Assembly (NCBI RefSeq): GCF_000719555.1
Contig: NZ_JOGX01000026.1
Span: forward strand, 24,279-88,278
Reading direction: 5' to 3'
Origin: Streptomyces sp. NRRL F-5727
GTDB taxonomy: Bacteria > Actinomycetota > Actinomycetes > Streptomycetales > Streptomycetaceae
DNA length: 64,000 bases
Part shown: in pieces, positions 24,197 through 32,429 of the stretch
How positions within the stretch are numbered: the stretch's first letter is position 1
Layout: every line of letters starts with the position of its first letter
Translations under genes and position numbers: made by a program
Notes under the pieces: model-generated
Told to the model about the DNA's origin: nothing
What the model saw: the letters and a program-made list of their open reading frames with translations, nothing else
The model's database searches: none

Positions 24197-25498
24197 TCAC
24201 GCCCAGCCCTCCGGTCCAGGGACGCCAGGAGGCACTGCTGAGAGCAGTCCCGCCGTGGCCAGGACCATCTCGGCCTGGTAGCCGGCCGTACGCGACAGCG
24301 GCATGGGCCGGGGCCTGAGGGACTTCTCCGCCCGGTGGCACCAGGAGAGAAGGACGGCCTCGCTCTTCGCTCGCAGAGCCTGGCGCTGTTCGCAGTCCGG
24401 AGCGGCGGCGAGGAACTGGTCAGCGTGCCGCAGGAGCATGCCCGCGGCGCGCGCCGGAATGAGGAGGACGAGGTCCTGCTCCCGACTGGCCTCAGGGGTC
24501 TCCTGGATCTGCCGGACCATCAGGCGAGTGATCGAGCAGATCTCCTTCGCGGAGGCCAGGAACACGGTTTCCTGGTCCGAAGCCGCCATGAGTTCGGCGA
24601 TGAGGTCGCCGAGTACGCAGCGGGCGTCCTCGAGAATCCCGATGGTCTCCTGGGGGGAAAGCCTGATGGGGGCGGAGGCCCACATCGGGACCTCCGGGAA
24701 GAGACCGAAGCCGCCGTGCCGGGCGGTGTAGTGGGCGCTGCTGGATCCGGCAGGTTCCCACTCGCGGTCGTCGCCCCCGCCGCGAGGACCGTCCGTCTCG
24801 GTGACGGCCGGCGGCGCCAAGAGGAATGCGCCTGCTCCGAAGGAGGGCAGACCGATGCAGTCCGACGGGGTCTCCTCGACACGCAGGCCGTACCGTGCCG
24901 CCAGATCCGCCATGGTCTGGGGGAGGGCGGGCTCGGCGCGGGAGGCCATCGCCCACACGCCGCCGGAGTCGCTGCCGTGCAGCGAGACGGTCAGTGCCGG
25001 CCGCAGGTCGTCGATCACACTCATGAGGGCGCGGGTCTCCGGCAGAGTCGCGTCGAAGGCGGGGGAGGGGAAGGTCCACTCGGGCTGAGCGGCGGCCACG
25101 GGCCGGTACATGCCGCGGTGGTACGACTCCAGCGTCGGCGGCCAGGTCGTCGACCACCAGTCCTGGTTGGCGGCGACGCCGTCGGGGTCGGCGCAGCCCA
25201 CGAGGTGCCAGGAGACCTCCTCCCGGGCCTGGGGGTGCTCGGCGATGTACCTGGCGAGCGCCGGGATCGCCGCGAGCCCGATCGGCTCGTTCGGGTGCGG
25301 GGCGCCGATGACGAGGACCTGCTTGGGGCCGCCGGGCAGGGTCAACATGGTCATGGCGCGGTCGGCGCGGGAGCGGCCGATCTCGCGGAGGGTGCAGACG
25401 GCCGGGTGCTCGGCGGCGGTCTTCGCCAGCTCCCGGTCCAGCTCCTCCAGCGTGGGCGGCCGGTCGCCGATGTAGGGGGCGAACGGATCAGGGGTCAC
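24197..25498 (-). CDS. M14-type zinc carboxypeptidase-like protein
   Basis: A 433-residue protein with GTG at 25498, overlapping the stop of the small upstream gene. The Zn-binding motif HPNE lies in VIGAPHPNEPIG (near residue 70) and the third His in TVSLHGSDSGG (near residue 180), with the M14 spacing. The C-terminal 150 residues are helical and not recognised. No signal peptide is visible, so it probably acts inside the cell on a peptide or an aminoacyl/amide conjugate. It is the last gene of the long coupled operon. Confidence 0.82.
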   Translation of the reverse strand: MTPDPFAPYIGDRPPTLEELDRELAKTAAEHPAVCTLREIGRSRADRAMTMLTLPGGPKQVLVIGAPHPNEPIGLAAIPALARYIAEHPQAREEVSWHLVGCADPDGVAANQDWWSTTWPPTLESYHRGMYRPVAAAQPEWTFPSPAFDATLPETRALMSVIDDLRPALTVSLHGSDSGGVWAMASRAEPALPQTMADLAARYGLRVEETPSDCIGLPSFGAGAFLLAPPAVTETDGPRGGGDDREWEPAGSSSAHYTARHGGFGLFPEVPMWASAPIRLSPQETIGILEDARCVLGDLIAELMAASDQETVFLASAKEICSITRLMVRQIQETPEASREQDLVLLIPARAAGMLLRHADQFLAAAPDCEQRQALRAKSEAVLLSWCHRAEKSLRPRPMPLSRTAGYQAEMVLATAGLLSAVPPGVPGPEGWA

Positions 25499-25836
25499 GA
25501 CCAGCCCTCCCCGCGGACGGCGCCGTCGGTCAGCGGAACGTCTTGGTGGGCGGGCCCCGGCGCGTCGGGCGCGTAGCGGTAGGTGCGGGTGCTGGTGCCT
25601 GCCGTGGCGTTGGCCGCGTCGTGCGGCTGCTCTTCGGCGTGCGGCTCCAGGTCCGGCACGGACGCGGCGGCGAGGCCGCGGACCCTGTCGAACTCGTCGG
25701 CGACCAGGCTTCCGGTCAGGGCGAGACCAGCGGCATTCACGCCGAGGAGCATGAGACCGGGCACGGTTTCGAGGAGATCGAGGGCGGACCACCCGCCTCT
25801 GAAGGCGGGAACGGGTAAGCGTGCCTTGCGGATCAC
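25495..25836 (-). CDS. Small protein with one hydrophobic segment
   Basis: A 113-residue protein starting with GTG at 25836 and ending on a GTGA shared with the peptidase gene. Residues about 18-42 (including LETVPGLMLLGVNAAGLALT) are hydrophobic and may be membrane-associated. The remainder is acidic and Pro/Ala-rich. I do not recognise a family. Its placement directly before an M14 peptidase makes a substrate or partner relationship possible, but nothing in the sequence proves it. Confidence 0.6.
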   Translation of the reverse strand: MIRKARLPVPAFRGGWSALDLLETVPGLMLLGVNAAGLALTGSLVADEFDRVRGLAAASVPDLEPHAEEQPHDAANATAGTSTRTYRYAPDAPGPAHQDVPLTDGAVRGEGWS

Positions 25837-26762
25837 GGAAGTTGCTCCTTTTCGGGAGCGGGGTGGACGAGGCCGGGAAGGAGTTCCCAGACGGCGGCCA
25901 GGGCGATGAGGTGCGTGTCGCTGCGGGCGCCGCACCGCTCACGCAGCTCGCCGACGCGGTCGAGGAACGGGCCGGCGGGCCGAAGGTCTTCGGGAAGGTC
26001 GTCCTCCGTGGCGAGACCGGCGAGGACGCGCAGGACGGTGGGGTCGGCCTTGGCGAGGTCAGGGGCGAGCATCGACACCGGAGGCGGAGAGACGTGGCCG
26101 CCCGCGAGCAGGGCGGCGGCCCTGCGGGCGGCGGTCGGGGCGCCGAAGCGGCGGCCGATCCAGGTCAGGTGCCGACGGACGATCCCGACAGGCAGGCTCA
26201 GCTCCTCGGCGATCTGCGCATCCGACGCCCCGGTGAGCAGCAGCCGCCCGACGTCCCGCTGGGCCGGGGTGAGCGGGCGCGGCGTGACTGTGGCGGCTGC
26301 GCGGACCAGCGCCGCCGCGGTGCCCGGCGGTTCGGCCGGCGAGGGAGCATCGCGGGCGGTCAGGAGCCGGGGGTCGTGCAGCACGCGGTGCAGGTCGGCG
26401 GGCGAGGTGGAGCCCAGGCCGGGGGGCACGGCCCAGTGGACGTCCAGGCCGCCGGTCGTGGTCAGCGGGGGGATGCCTATGGACCGGCCCTTCGGCATGA
26501 CCCGCACGCCGTGGGGCCAGTCCTCCGGGAGGACGGAGCCGGACGGCAGGAGGAAGTGCCAGGCCCGCGTCGTGCGGTTGGCGAGGACGGGGCCGGTGCG
26601 CGGCCCCAGCGCGGTCAGTGCCGGGCGGGCGAGGTCGGCTGGGACGCGGATCGCGGTGAAGTCCTCGCCGCAGCGGGCGGGCAGGGTCTGGCTGCTGTCC
26701 GGCATCCAGTGCGGCATGTCCCAGCGGCTCAGGGCCGGACGCGGTCGGGTCCTGGTCGTCAC
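25833..26762 (-). CDS. LuxR-type HTH protein with an unassigned N-terminal domain
   Basis: A 309-residue protein starting with GTG at 26762 (overlapping the GH15 stop). The N-terminal 130 residues contain GPVLANRTTRAWHFLLPSGS and a following GRSIGIPP segment, reminiscent of the short primase-polymerase-like N-domain seen in some Streptomyces regulators. The HTH is at about 170-225 (LTPAQRDVGRLLLTGASDAQ, then IAEELSLPVGIVRRHL). The C-terminus is helical. A DNA-binding regulator is likely; the N-domain assignment is tentative. Confidence 0.7.
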   Translation of the reverse strand: MTTRTRPRPALSRWDMPHWMPDSSQTLPARCGEDFTAIRVPADLARPALTALGPRTGPVLANRTTRAWHFLLPSGSVLPEDWPHGVRVMPKGRSIGIPPLTTTGGLDVHWAVPPGLGSTSPADLHRVLHDPRLLTARDAPSPAEPPGTAAALVRAAATVTPRPLTPAQRDVGRLLLTGASDAQIAEELSLPVGIVRRHLTWIGRRFGAPTAARRAAALLAGGHVSPPPVSMLAPDLAKADPTVLRVLAGLATEDDLPEDLRPAGPFLDRVGELRERCGARSDTHLIALAAVWELLPGLVHPAPEKEQLP

Positions 26763-28645
26763 GACTCCGCTCCCGCCGGCTCGGGGATGCCGCAGGCTTC
26801 GGGGCTTGCGGTCTTGGCGGTCGCGTCGAGGTGGGCGATGTGGCTGAACGCCTGCGGGAAGTTGCCGAGCTGGCGGCCGGTGGCGGGGTCGTACTCCTCG
26901 GCGAGCAGGCCGAGCCCGTTGCGGATGGCGAGCAGGCTGGCCAGGGCGATGCGGGCGTCGTCGGGCCGGCCGATCGCGGCGAGGGCCTCGGACAGCCACC
27001 CGGTGCAGACGAGGAACCGCCCCTCTTCACCGGCGAAGCCATCGGCCCCGACCTCGCCGGCGTGGGTCCGGTAGCGCAGGAGGAATCCGTCGTCGGTGCC
27101 CAGCTCGCGCTGGACCGCCTCGACGGTGCCGATGAAGCGCTTGTCGTCGGCGGGCAGGAAGCCGGCGAGCAGGCCGTGCAGGAGCGAGGCGTCCAGCTCC
27201 CGCGACCCGTAGGACTGGGTGAAGGCGTTGAGGTCGGAGTTGTATCCGTGCTCGCACACCTCGGCGTGGATCTTCTCGCGCAGCGCCCGGAGCCGGTCCA
27301 GGGGGCCGTCGGCGTGGCCGGCCTCGATGGTGAGGACGGCCCGGTCGACGGTCGCCCAGGCCATCATCTTGGAGTGGGTGAAGTGCCGTTCGGGCCCGCG
27401 CATCTCCCAGATGCCCGAATCCGGCCGGCCCCAGACCTGCTCCAGTTCCGTGGCGAGCGCGACGACGAGAGCGCCGAGACGCCGGGCCCAGCTGCCGTCT
27501 GCCAGGGCGAGCTCGTGGAGCTCCATGGAGAGTTCGCCGTAGACGTCGATCTGGAGCTGGCCCGCGGCGGCGTTGCCGATACGGACCGGCTTCGATCCCT
27601 CGTACCCCGGCAGCCAGTCCAGCTCCCGCTCGGGAAGCTCCGTCTCGCCGCCGACACCGAACATGATCTGCAGGCGACCGGCGCCGCTGATGGCCTGCGC
27701 CGCCCACATCGCCCAGGAGAGCGCCTCGCGCAGGTATCCGTACCGGCGAAGGGTGCCGGCGGCGAAGGCGTCGTCGCGCAGCCAGCCGTAGCGGTAGTCG
27801 AAGTTGCGGGTGCCGCCGATCTCCTCCGGCAGGGAGGTGGTCGGGGCGGCCACGATCGCGCCCGTCGGGGCGTAGATCAGGGCGCCCAGGGTGAGCAGGG
27901 AGCGGACGACCGCCTCGCGGTCCGGACCGGTGTAGGTGCAGCGGGCCGCCCACGCCTCCCAGAAGTCGAGCGTGAACTGCAGCAGGGCGTCGTCGACGGG
28001 GACGGGCGGCGGACTGTCCACGCCCTCCCGCCAGGAGAGCCCGAAGGCGACCGTCTCACCTTCCGCGACGGTGAAGTCCGCGACGAGATCGGAGCCTTCG
28101 ATGCGTACGCGGGCGTCGGCGTCGAGCCACAGCCGGGCGTCTTCGCCCTGGGGGAGGTCGATGGCGTGCCGGTGGTCGAAGGCAGTGATCCGGGGCGCGG
28201 TGCGTCCGTAGTCCGGGCGGGCCCGCAGCAGCGACCGCATGGTCACCTTGCCGGTCACGCCGGTCACGATCCGCACCAGGCGCGGGGACCCGCCGCCGGG
28301 CACCATGAAGTCGCGGACGGCAGCCGTGCCGGTGTCGCAGACCCATGTGGTCTCAAGGACAAGGGAGTCGCCCACGTACCGGCGGCTCGAGCCCGGGACG
28401 GCGGTGGCGTCCATGAGGCAGGCGGGCGCGATCTGCCAGAAGCCGTGGTCCTCGGTGCCCAGGAGGCTTGCCAAGACGGCGGGGGAGTCGAAGCGCGGCA
28501 TGCACAGCCAGACGACGGAGCCGTCCCGGCGGACCAAGGCGCTGCCCTTCTGGTCGCCCAGCAGCCCGTGGTCCTCGATCCGCGGACCGGCGGCGAGCGT
28601 GGGGCCGGCGGTGTGCTGGCGGGGGATGTAGGGCAGGGCAGTCAC
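26759..28645 (-). CDS. GH15-family glucoamylase/trehalase-like protein
   Basis: A 628-residue protein starting with GTG at 28645, overlapping the DUF5999 stop. The N-terminal beta-sandwich begins IEDHGLLGDQKGSALV and the catalytic (alpha/alpha)6 barrel has NFDYRYGWLRDDAF near residue 293 and the late HLDATAKTASPE segment. This is the actinobacterial GH15 group that includes trehalases. No secretion signal is visible, so it would act on intracellular glucans or trehalose. Its place in a regulatory operon is unusual. Trehalase versus glucoamylase activity cannot be decided. Confidence 0.85.
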   Translation of the reverse strand: MTALPYIPRQHTAGPTLAAGPRIEDHGLLGDQKGSALVRRDGSVVWLCMPRFDSPAVLASLLGTEDHGFWQIAPACLMDATAVPGSSRRYVGDSLVLETTWVCDTGTAAVRDFMVPGGGSPRLVRIVTGVTGKVTMRSLLRARPDYGRTAPRITAFDHRHAIDLPQGEDARLWLDADARVRIEGSDLVADFTVAEGETVAFGLSWREGVDSPPPVPVDDALLQFTLDFWEAWAARCTYTGPDREAVVRSLLTLGALIYAPTGAIVAAPTTSLPEEIGGTRNFDYRYGWLRDDAFAAGTLRRYGYLREALSWAMWAAQAISGAGRLQIMFGVGGETELPERELDWLPGYEGSKPVRIGNAAAGQLQIDVYGELSMELHELALADGSWARRLGALVVALATELEQVWGRPDSGIWEMRGPERHFTHSKMMAWATVDRAVLTIEAGHADGPLDRLRALREKIHAEVCEHGYNSDLNAFTQSYGSRELDASLLHGLLAGFLPADDKRFIGTVEAVQRELGTDDGFLLRYRTHAGEVGADGFAGEEGRFLVCTGWLSEALAAIGRPDDARIALASLLAIRNGLGLLAEEYDPATGRQLGNFPQAFSHIAHLDATAKTASPEACGIPEPAGAES

Positions 28646-28836
28646 GCGGCCACCGCCGTCGTGGGGCGGTGCGGGGCGATGATCCGGCCGTCGGGCAGCA
28701 GCTCGCCGGTGTCCTCGAAGAGCAGCACGCCGTTGCACAGCAGGGTCCAGCCCTGCTCGGGGTGGGACGCGGTCGGGCGGGCCGCCTCCCGGTCGGCGGA
28801 GTCGGCGGTGGGGCAGGCGGGTTGGTGCTGGCACAT
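28642..28836 (-). CDS. DUF5999 family protein
   Basis: A 64-residue protein beginning MCQHQPACPTADSADREAAR and containing GWTLLCNGVLLFEDTGELLP, the hallmark of the Streptomyces family DUF5999. An N-terminal Cys-x-His-x4-Cys pattern could bind zinc. It overlaps the GH15 start by GTGA. The function of the family is unknown. Confidence 0.85.
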   Translation of the reverse strand: MCQHQPACPTADSADREAARPTASHPEQGWTLLCNGVLLFEDTGELLPDGRIIAPHRPTTAVAA

Positions 28837-28905
28837 GCGGCAGTCCTTGAGCGAGAAGGAGCAGGGAAGAGGACAGAGGCGGGCGAGGCCGGAAGCGGCC
28901 GGGGA

Positions 28906-29697
28906 TCAGGCGGACCGGCGACGATCAGGGCCGAGGATCGGGTCGGCGGCAAAGCCGTGCCGCGGCTGGAACGCCGCGTCCCGCCAGCCCCAGCTCACGC
29001 GGTACGGTCGGCCGGGCTGCGAGGGCTTCGTGACCCACAGGGGGGCGTAGCCCTCGCGGTCGGCGAGGAAGCGGGCGGCGACGAGCGCTTCCTCGCCGTC
29101 GGCGATGTCGAGGTGCCGGGTGGGGGAGCGCCCGGTGGCCGGGGCCGCCAGGCGGTAGCCGCTGAGCAGGGGCACGATCAGCCCCCGCCCGGTCTCTGGC
29201 AGGCGCGAACGCTGGGCGTGCAGGGCGGCGAGGTCGGCGGCGAACGGGACGTTGCCGAGGATCTGCCGCTGCCAGGCGTGCCGGATCAGCGAGGGCCGCG
29301 TCGTGGCCTTGAGCCTGGCGGAGGTCTTCTCCAGCAGGTAGGTCGCCTGGTAGGAGGTCATTGCCCGCCGGCGTGCGTAGGCGGTGAGGGTCTTGCCGGC
29401 GGCGAGCGCACGGACCACGTCGAACCCGTCCGCGTCCAGGAGGAGCGGGTGGAGCAGAGGGGGAGGTGGCACAGCGCCGCAGGCGTAGCCGTGGTGGACG
29501 AGATGCGGCCGGACCACGGTCTCCAGACCGAAGCACCGGGCGATCTGGTCGAGGCGGTACCGCACGCGCGCGACGGTTCCCAGCCCGAGCCGGGCCGCCA
29601 CCTCCGGGTCCCTGTGGCCGTCGGCGATCAGCTCCAGGACCTGCCGTTCCAGGGGAGGCAAGGAAGCCGTGACGAGCGAGGGCGTGAGGGCGGTCAT
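28906..29697 (-). CDS. LuxR-type HTH regulator
   Basis: A 263-residue protein starting at ATG 29697 (ATGA overlap with the upstream gene). The N-terminal HTH spans LPPLERQVLELIADGHRDPE and then VAARLGLGTVARVRYRLDQI (residues 14-53). A second HTH-like repeat occurs near residues 95-130 (AAGKTLTAYARRRAMTSYQA). The C-terminal part is of unknown fold. It lacks a receiver domain. It is probably a DNA-binding protein acting with the GntR-type proteins encoded just upstream. Confidence 0.75.
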   Translation of the reverse strand: MTALTPSLVTASLPPLERQVLELIADGHRDPEVAARLGLGTVARVRYRLDQIARCFGLETVVRPHLVHHGYACGAVPPPPLLHPLLLDADGFDVVRALAAGKTLTAYARRRAMTSYQATYLLEKTSARLKATTRPSLIRHAWQRQILGNVPFAADLAALHAQRSRLPETGRGLIVPLLSGYRLAAPATGRSPTRHLDIADGEEALVAARFLADREGYAPLWVTKPSQPGRPYRVSWGWRDAAFQPRHGFAADPILGPDRRRSA

Positions 29698-30485
29698 GCC
29701 GCTCCCGCCGCGGTCTCATCTACAGCGGGGCTCTGCTGGAGACCGGGAGCACTCGCGCGGGCGCCGGTGTCCAGTGCGACGGCGCTTCCGCTGGCGCGGA
29801 GCTCCACCAGCTTCCTTTCGGCCAGGTCCGCGAGCGCCAGGTCGACGTACGCGGCCGGCACCCGAAGACGCCTGGCCAGCGGTCGGCGGGGAATCCGGGC
29901 GGCGGGCTTCAGCGCCCCTGTCTGGATGAGCTGTTCGATCTCCTTGGCGACCGACCCGACCGAGGGGCAGGGGGCGAGCGTCTCGCGCAGCGCCCGCAGC
30001 ATCTCCCGGCCCTGGCCGACGAGGACGCACGCCTGGGCGTAGGTGCCCCGGACCGACTGCTCGGGAGGGGTGAGCGCCGCGATCCACACGTCCCACCGGG
30101 CCCGGTCGGCCGGCGAGTCCGTCGTGTCGCGCCGGGTCCGGGCGAGGCTGAGCCACGGCTGCGTCGAGGCGTAGACGCGGTGGAAGGCACCCTCGATGGC
30201 TTCCACCGGCCAGTCGGTGCGCCGGCCGGTCACCGGCCGTAGCGCGTCGATGTCGGCTGTCAGCATGGTCGCCGTCCGTGCGACGGCCGGGTCCGCCGGG
30301 CGGCGGAGAGGGAGAAGAGGCACGGTCACTCCGAAGTCGAGAACGGGGAGGCGGCGCGGTAGACGAGGAAGCCGGCGGTCTCGTCGGGGTCCGGCCGCCG
30401 CGGGCTTCTTCTGCCTGAGCCGGACGCTCAGCCCGGTCAGGCCGAGCGGCAGCAGGGCGACGACCACGGTGAAGGCGTCGGTCAC
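29694..30485 (-). CDS. Protein with N-terminal hydrophobic segment and GntR-like winged HTH
   Basis: A 263-residue protein with GTG at 30485 overlapping the stop of the preceding GntR gene. Residues 4-22 (AFTVVVALLPLGLTGLSVRL) form a likely membrane helix followed by a basic stretch. A GntR-like winged helix lies near residues 170-235 (VGSVAKEIEQLIQTGALKPA, then ARIPRRPLARRLRVPAAYV). A membrane-anchored transcription regulator is possible. If translation began further in, at the ATG near 30266, the helix would be absent. Confidence 0.65.
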   Translation of the reverse strand: MTDAFTVVVALLPLGLTGLSVRLRQKKPAAAGPRRDRRLPRLPRRLPVLDFGVTVPLLPLRRPADPAVARTATMLTADIDALRPVTGRRTDWPVEAIEGAFHRVYASTQPWLSLARTRRDTTDSPADRARWDVWIAALTPPEQSVRGTYAQACVLVGQGREMLRALRETLAPCPSVGSVAKEIEQLIQTGALKPAARIPRRPLARRLRVPAAYVDLALADLAERKLVELRASGSAVALDTGARASAPGLQQSPAVDETAAGAA

Positions 30486-31201
30486 GGCTCGCCCCCCGTT
30501 CGTCCGGCGGAGCCGACGAGAACGTGCAGCGCGCGCTCGACGACGTCGGGGTACTCCGCCCGCGTCCACCCGCCCCGGCGCATCGCTGCCCGCAGGTCGG
30601 CCAGGAGAAGAGCCTCCCGGGCCTCCCGCGAAGGGTCGAGGACGTACGTCCCGGGCGTCTCGAACGTCTGGTTCGGGCGCAGCAGGCCCTCCAGCCTCAG
30701 CTGGACCAAGGCCACCTGAACCGTCGTCCGTGACGTGTCGAACTCGATGGCGAGGGACTGCTGGGACGGCATTCGCTCGCCGGGCTGGTAGGTGTGGTCG
30801 GTGAGCCGCCGCCGGATCGCCTCCACGACCAGGTCGGTCGCGGTGCTGGTGCGGCGCTGCGGCCGGCCTGCGGGCTCGAGGGCCCGCACACCGGGAAACC
30901 CGTCGAGCGCGACCAGGCCCTCGTCACGCAGGACACGGGTCACGGCCGTGGCCATGAGCTGGGTCTCGCCGAAACGGGCCCGCAGGCCGGCCTGGGTGCG
31001 CACCGTCCCGGGCCGCCAGACGCCCGAGCGCAGCTCCTCGCGGAGGGTGAGGAGCATCGGAAGGTCAGGACCCGCACCTGCTCCGTGGGCGCGGGGGAGC
31101 TGCTGCGCGCCAACCCCCGTCCGGTCGGGACCGGGCATGCCGGGGTCCGCTGGGGGGAGTGCCGGGGCGGCGTTCCGGCGGATCGTCGAAGAGGCCCTCA
31201 T
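30482..31201 (-). CDS. Tandem GntR-type winged-HTH regulator
   Basis: A 239-residue protein starting at ATG 31201, overlapping the stop of the small membrane protein (ATGA), with GGGAG upstream. Two GntR-type winged helices are visible: residues about 50-105 (LREELRSGVWRPGTVRTQAG) and 125-185 (AIRRRLTDHTYQPGERMPSQ then QSLAIEFDTSRTTVQVAL). No ligand domain is attached. Tandem DNA-binding domains without an effector domain suggest a small architectural or antagonistic regulator. Confidence 0.75.
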   Translation of the reverse strand: MRASSTIRRNAAPALPPADPGMPGPDRTGVGAQQLPRAHGAGAGPDLPMLLTLREELRSGVWRPGTVRTQAGLRARFGETQLMATAVTRVLRDEGLVALDGFPGVRALEPAGRPQRRTSTATDLVVEAIRRRLTDHTYQPGERMPSQQSLAIEFDTSRTTVQVALVQLRLEGLLRPNQTFETPGTYVLDPSREAREALLLADLRAAMRRGGWTRAEYPDVVERALHVLVGSAGRTGGEP

Positions 31202-31365
31202 GGGCAGGCTCCCTTCTGGTCGTCTTGGGCGTGCTTGTCGTCGTGGGGCGGTGGCGCTGCTCCTGTGTTGCCGGGGCGCCGGCCCGGCAGGCGGGGCACG
31301 ATCTCCACGAGGAAGAGAGCCGCGCCGCAGAACGTGGCGACGAACAGGGCTCCCCACCAGGTCAT
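31198..31365 (-). CDS. 55-residue single-TM protein
   Basis: ATG at 31365 follows GGAGGAAA, a strong ribosome site. Residues 2-21 (TWWGALFVATFCGAALFLVE) form one transmembrane helix, followed by a Pro/Gly-rich and then His/Asp-rich cytoplasmic tail. It is coupled by ATGA to the tandem GntR gene. The family is not recognised. Confidence 0.65.
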   Translation of the reverse strand: MTWWGALFVATFCGAALFLVEIVPRLPGRRPGNTGAAPPPHDDKHAQDDQKGACP

Positions 31366-31599
31366 CGGTTTCCTCCGGTCTGCGGCCGCTGCCGCACCAA
31401 GTGGTCGGCCAGGGCACTGCCCCCCACTCCCAGGGGGCGTATCTGCATAAAAGGGGTGATCTTGGGGTGTGGGGTGCCGTGCCGTCCCCGGACTCCTGGT
31501 CCAGGCGAAGGGGGGAGGGCCGGCCGCGAGCTCCCCCACGGAGGTGCGGCCGGGGCGCGGACGGGTGCGCCGCCTCCCTCGGGTGAGGAAGGCCCCGGT
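31366..31599. other. Spacer inside the long minus-strand operon
   Basis: This 234-bp gap breaks the chain of overlapping genes. It has no convincing ORF. An AT-richer stretch around 31441-31470 may hold a promoter for the small membrane protein and the genes after it, so the 24-34 kb run could be two transcripts. Confidence 0.35.
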
Positions 31600-31821
31600 T
31601 CAGGTCCGCGCCGTCAGGACGGTGCGGGACGGCCCTTCGGCGTCAGTTGATGGCGGGCCGGCACGTGTGTTCGGCCTGCCGAACGAGCCCAGCCGGGTGT
31701 CGTAATGGTCTTGCGGTGGCAGGTCCTCATCGTCCGGCGCCCGTGCCAGGCCCTCGTCGCCGAGCCCTCGGGCCTTCTGCCGGAGGCTCTCGGCCGCCTC
31801 CGAGGCGGCAGCTGTGGTCAT
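31600..31821 (-). CDS. 73-residue hypothetical protein
   Basis: ATG at 31821 overlaps the stop of the DUF6624-like gene (ATGA), which is the main support. The N-terminal half is a predicted charged helix (AAASEAAESLRQKARGLGDE); the C-terminal half is Pro/Gly-rich and disordered. No family is recognised. Confidence 0.5.
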   Translation of the reverse strand: MTTAAASEAAESLRQKARGLGDEGLARAPDDEDLPPQDHYDTRLGSFGRPNTRAGPPSTDAEGPSRTVLTART

Positions 31822-32429
31822 GCCGCGCCCACGAGGACAGCGGGCGCCGCCGCGCCGAAGCACGGGTCCGCGGCTAGACGGTCACGCAGCTTTTCCAGTG
31901 CGAGGCCGGCGGGCGGGAGTCCCACCGCGGCCCGGCGCGCGTCGAGGTCGCCGGCCGGTTCGGACACCGCCTGCCGCTCGGGCCCCTCGGGGCCGAGGCG
32001 GTACTGGGTGCCGTAAAGCTGCGGCAGGTCCCCGTTGACGAGACACCGGTCGTAGAGATGAGCCCACTGCCACAGAGAGGCGGTGCCCCGGTCCACGGCC
32101 TCGTGCATCAGCCGGGAGGCGAGCCGCTGGATGTCGGCCCGGGTGTCGGCGCGAAGGGCGAGACGCCACGCGGCCCTCCCGCCCTCCTCGCCGACGAGCG
32201 GCACGCCGGGCCAGCCGTAGTCCGAGATGGCCCGCGCCAGGAACGCGGTGTTGACGTGATCCATGTGGCGGCCGGCGCCGACCAGCTGGTCGGCCGGCTG
32301 CATCCGGGCCAGCCGGGCCCAGTGCTCGTCAGCCCTCTCCGCCCGGGCGATCAGTTCGCGCGCGAGGTAGGGGTGCATCGGGGCGGTACTCATCGCGCTC
32401 CGGGGCTGGGGCAGGCGGCCGGTGCTCAC
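31818..32429 (-). CDS. DUF6624-like protein
   Basis: A 203-residue protein starting at GTG 32429 (GTGA overlap with the GntR gene); an internal ATG at 32393 is an alternative. It contains GWPGVPLVGEEGGRAAWRLA, then CLVNGDLPQLYGTQYR and RRAAVGLPPAGLALEKLRDR, which follow the pattern of the DUF6624 family. The conserved GTQ and GW motifs suggest an enzyme or scaffold, but no activity is known to me. It belongs to the regulatory operon. Confidence 0.65.
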   Translation of the reverse strand: MSTGRLPQPRSAMSTAPMHPYLARELIARAERADEHWARLARMQPADQLVGAGRHMDHVNTAFLARAISDYGWPGVPLVGEEGGRAAWRLALRADTRADIQRLASRLMHEAVDRGTASLWQWAHLYDRCLVNGDLPQLYGTQYRLGPEGPERQAVSEPAGDLDARRAAVGLPPAGLALEKLRDRLAADPCFGAAAPAVLVGAA

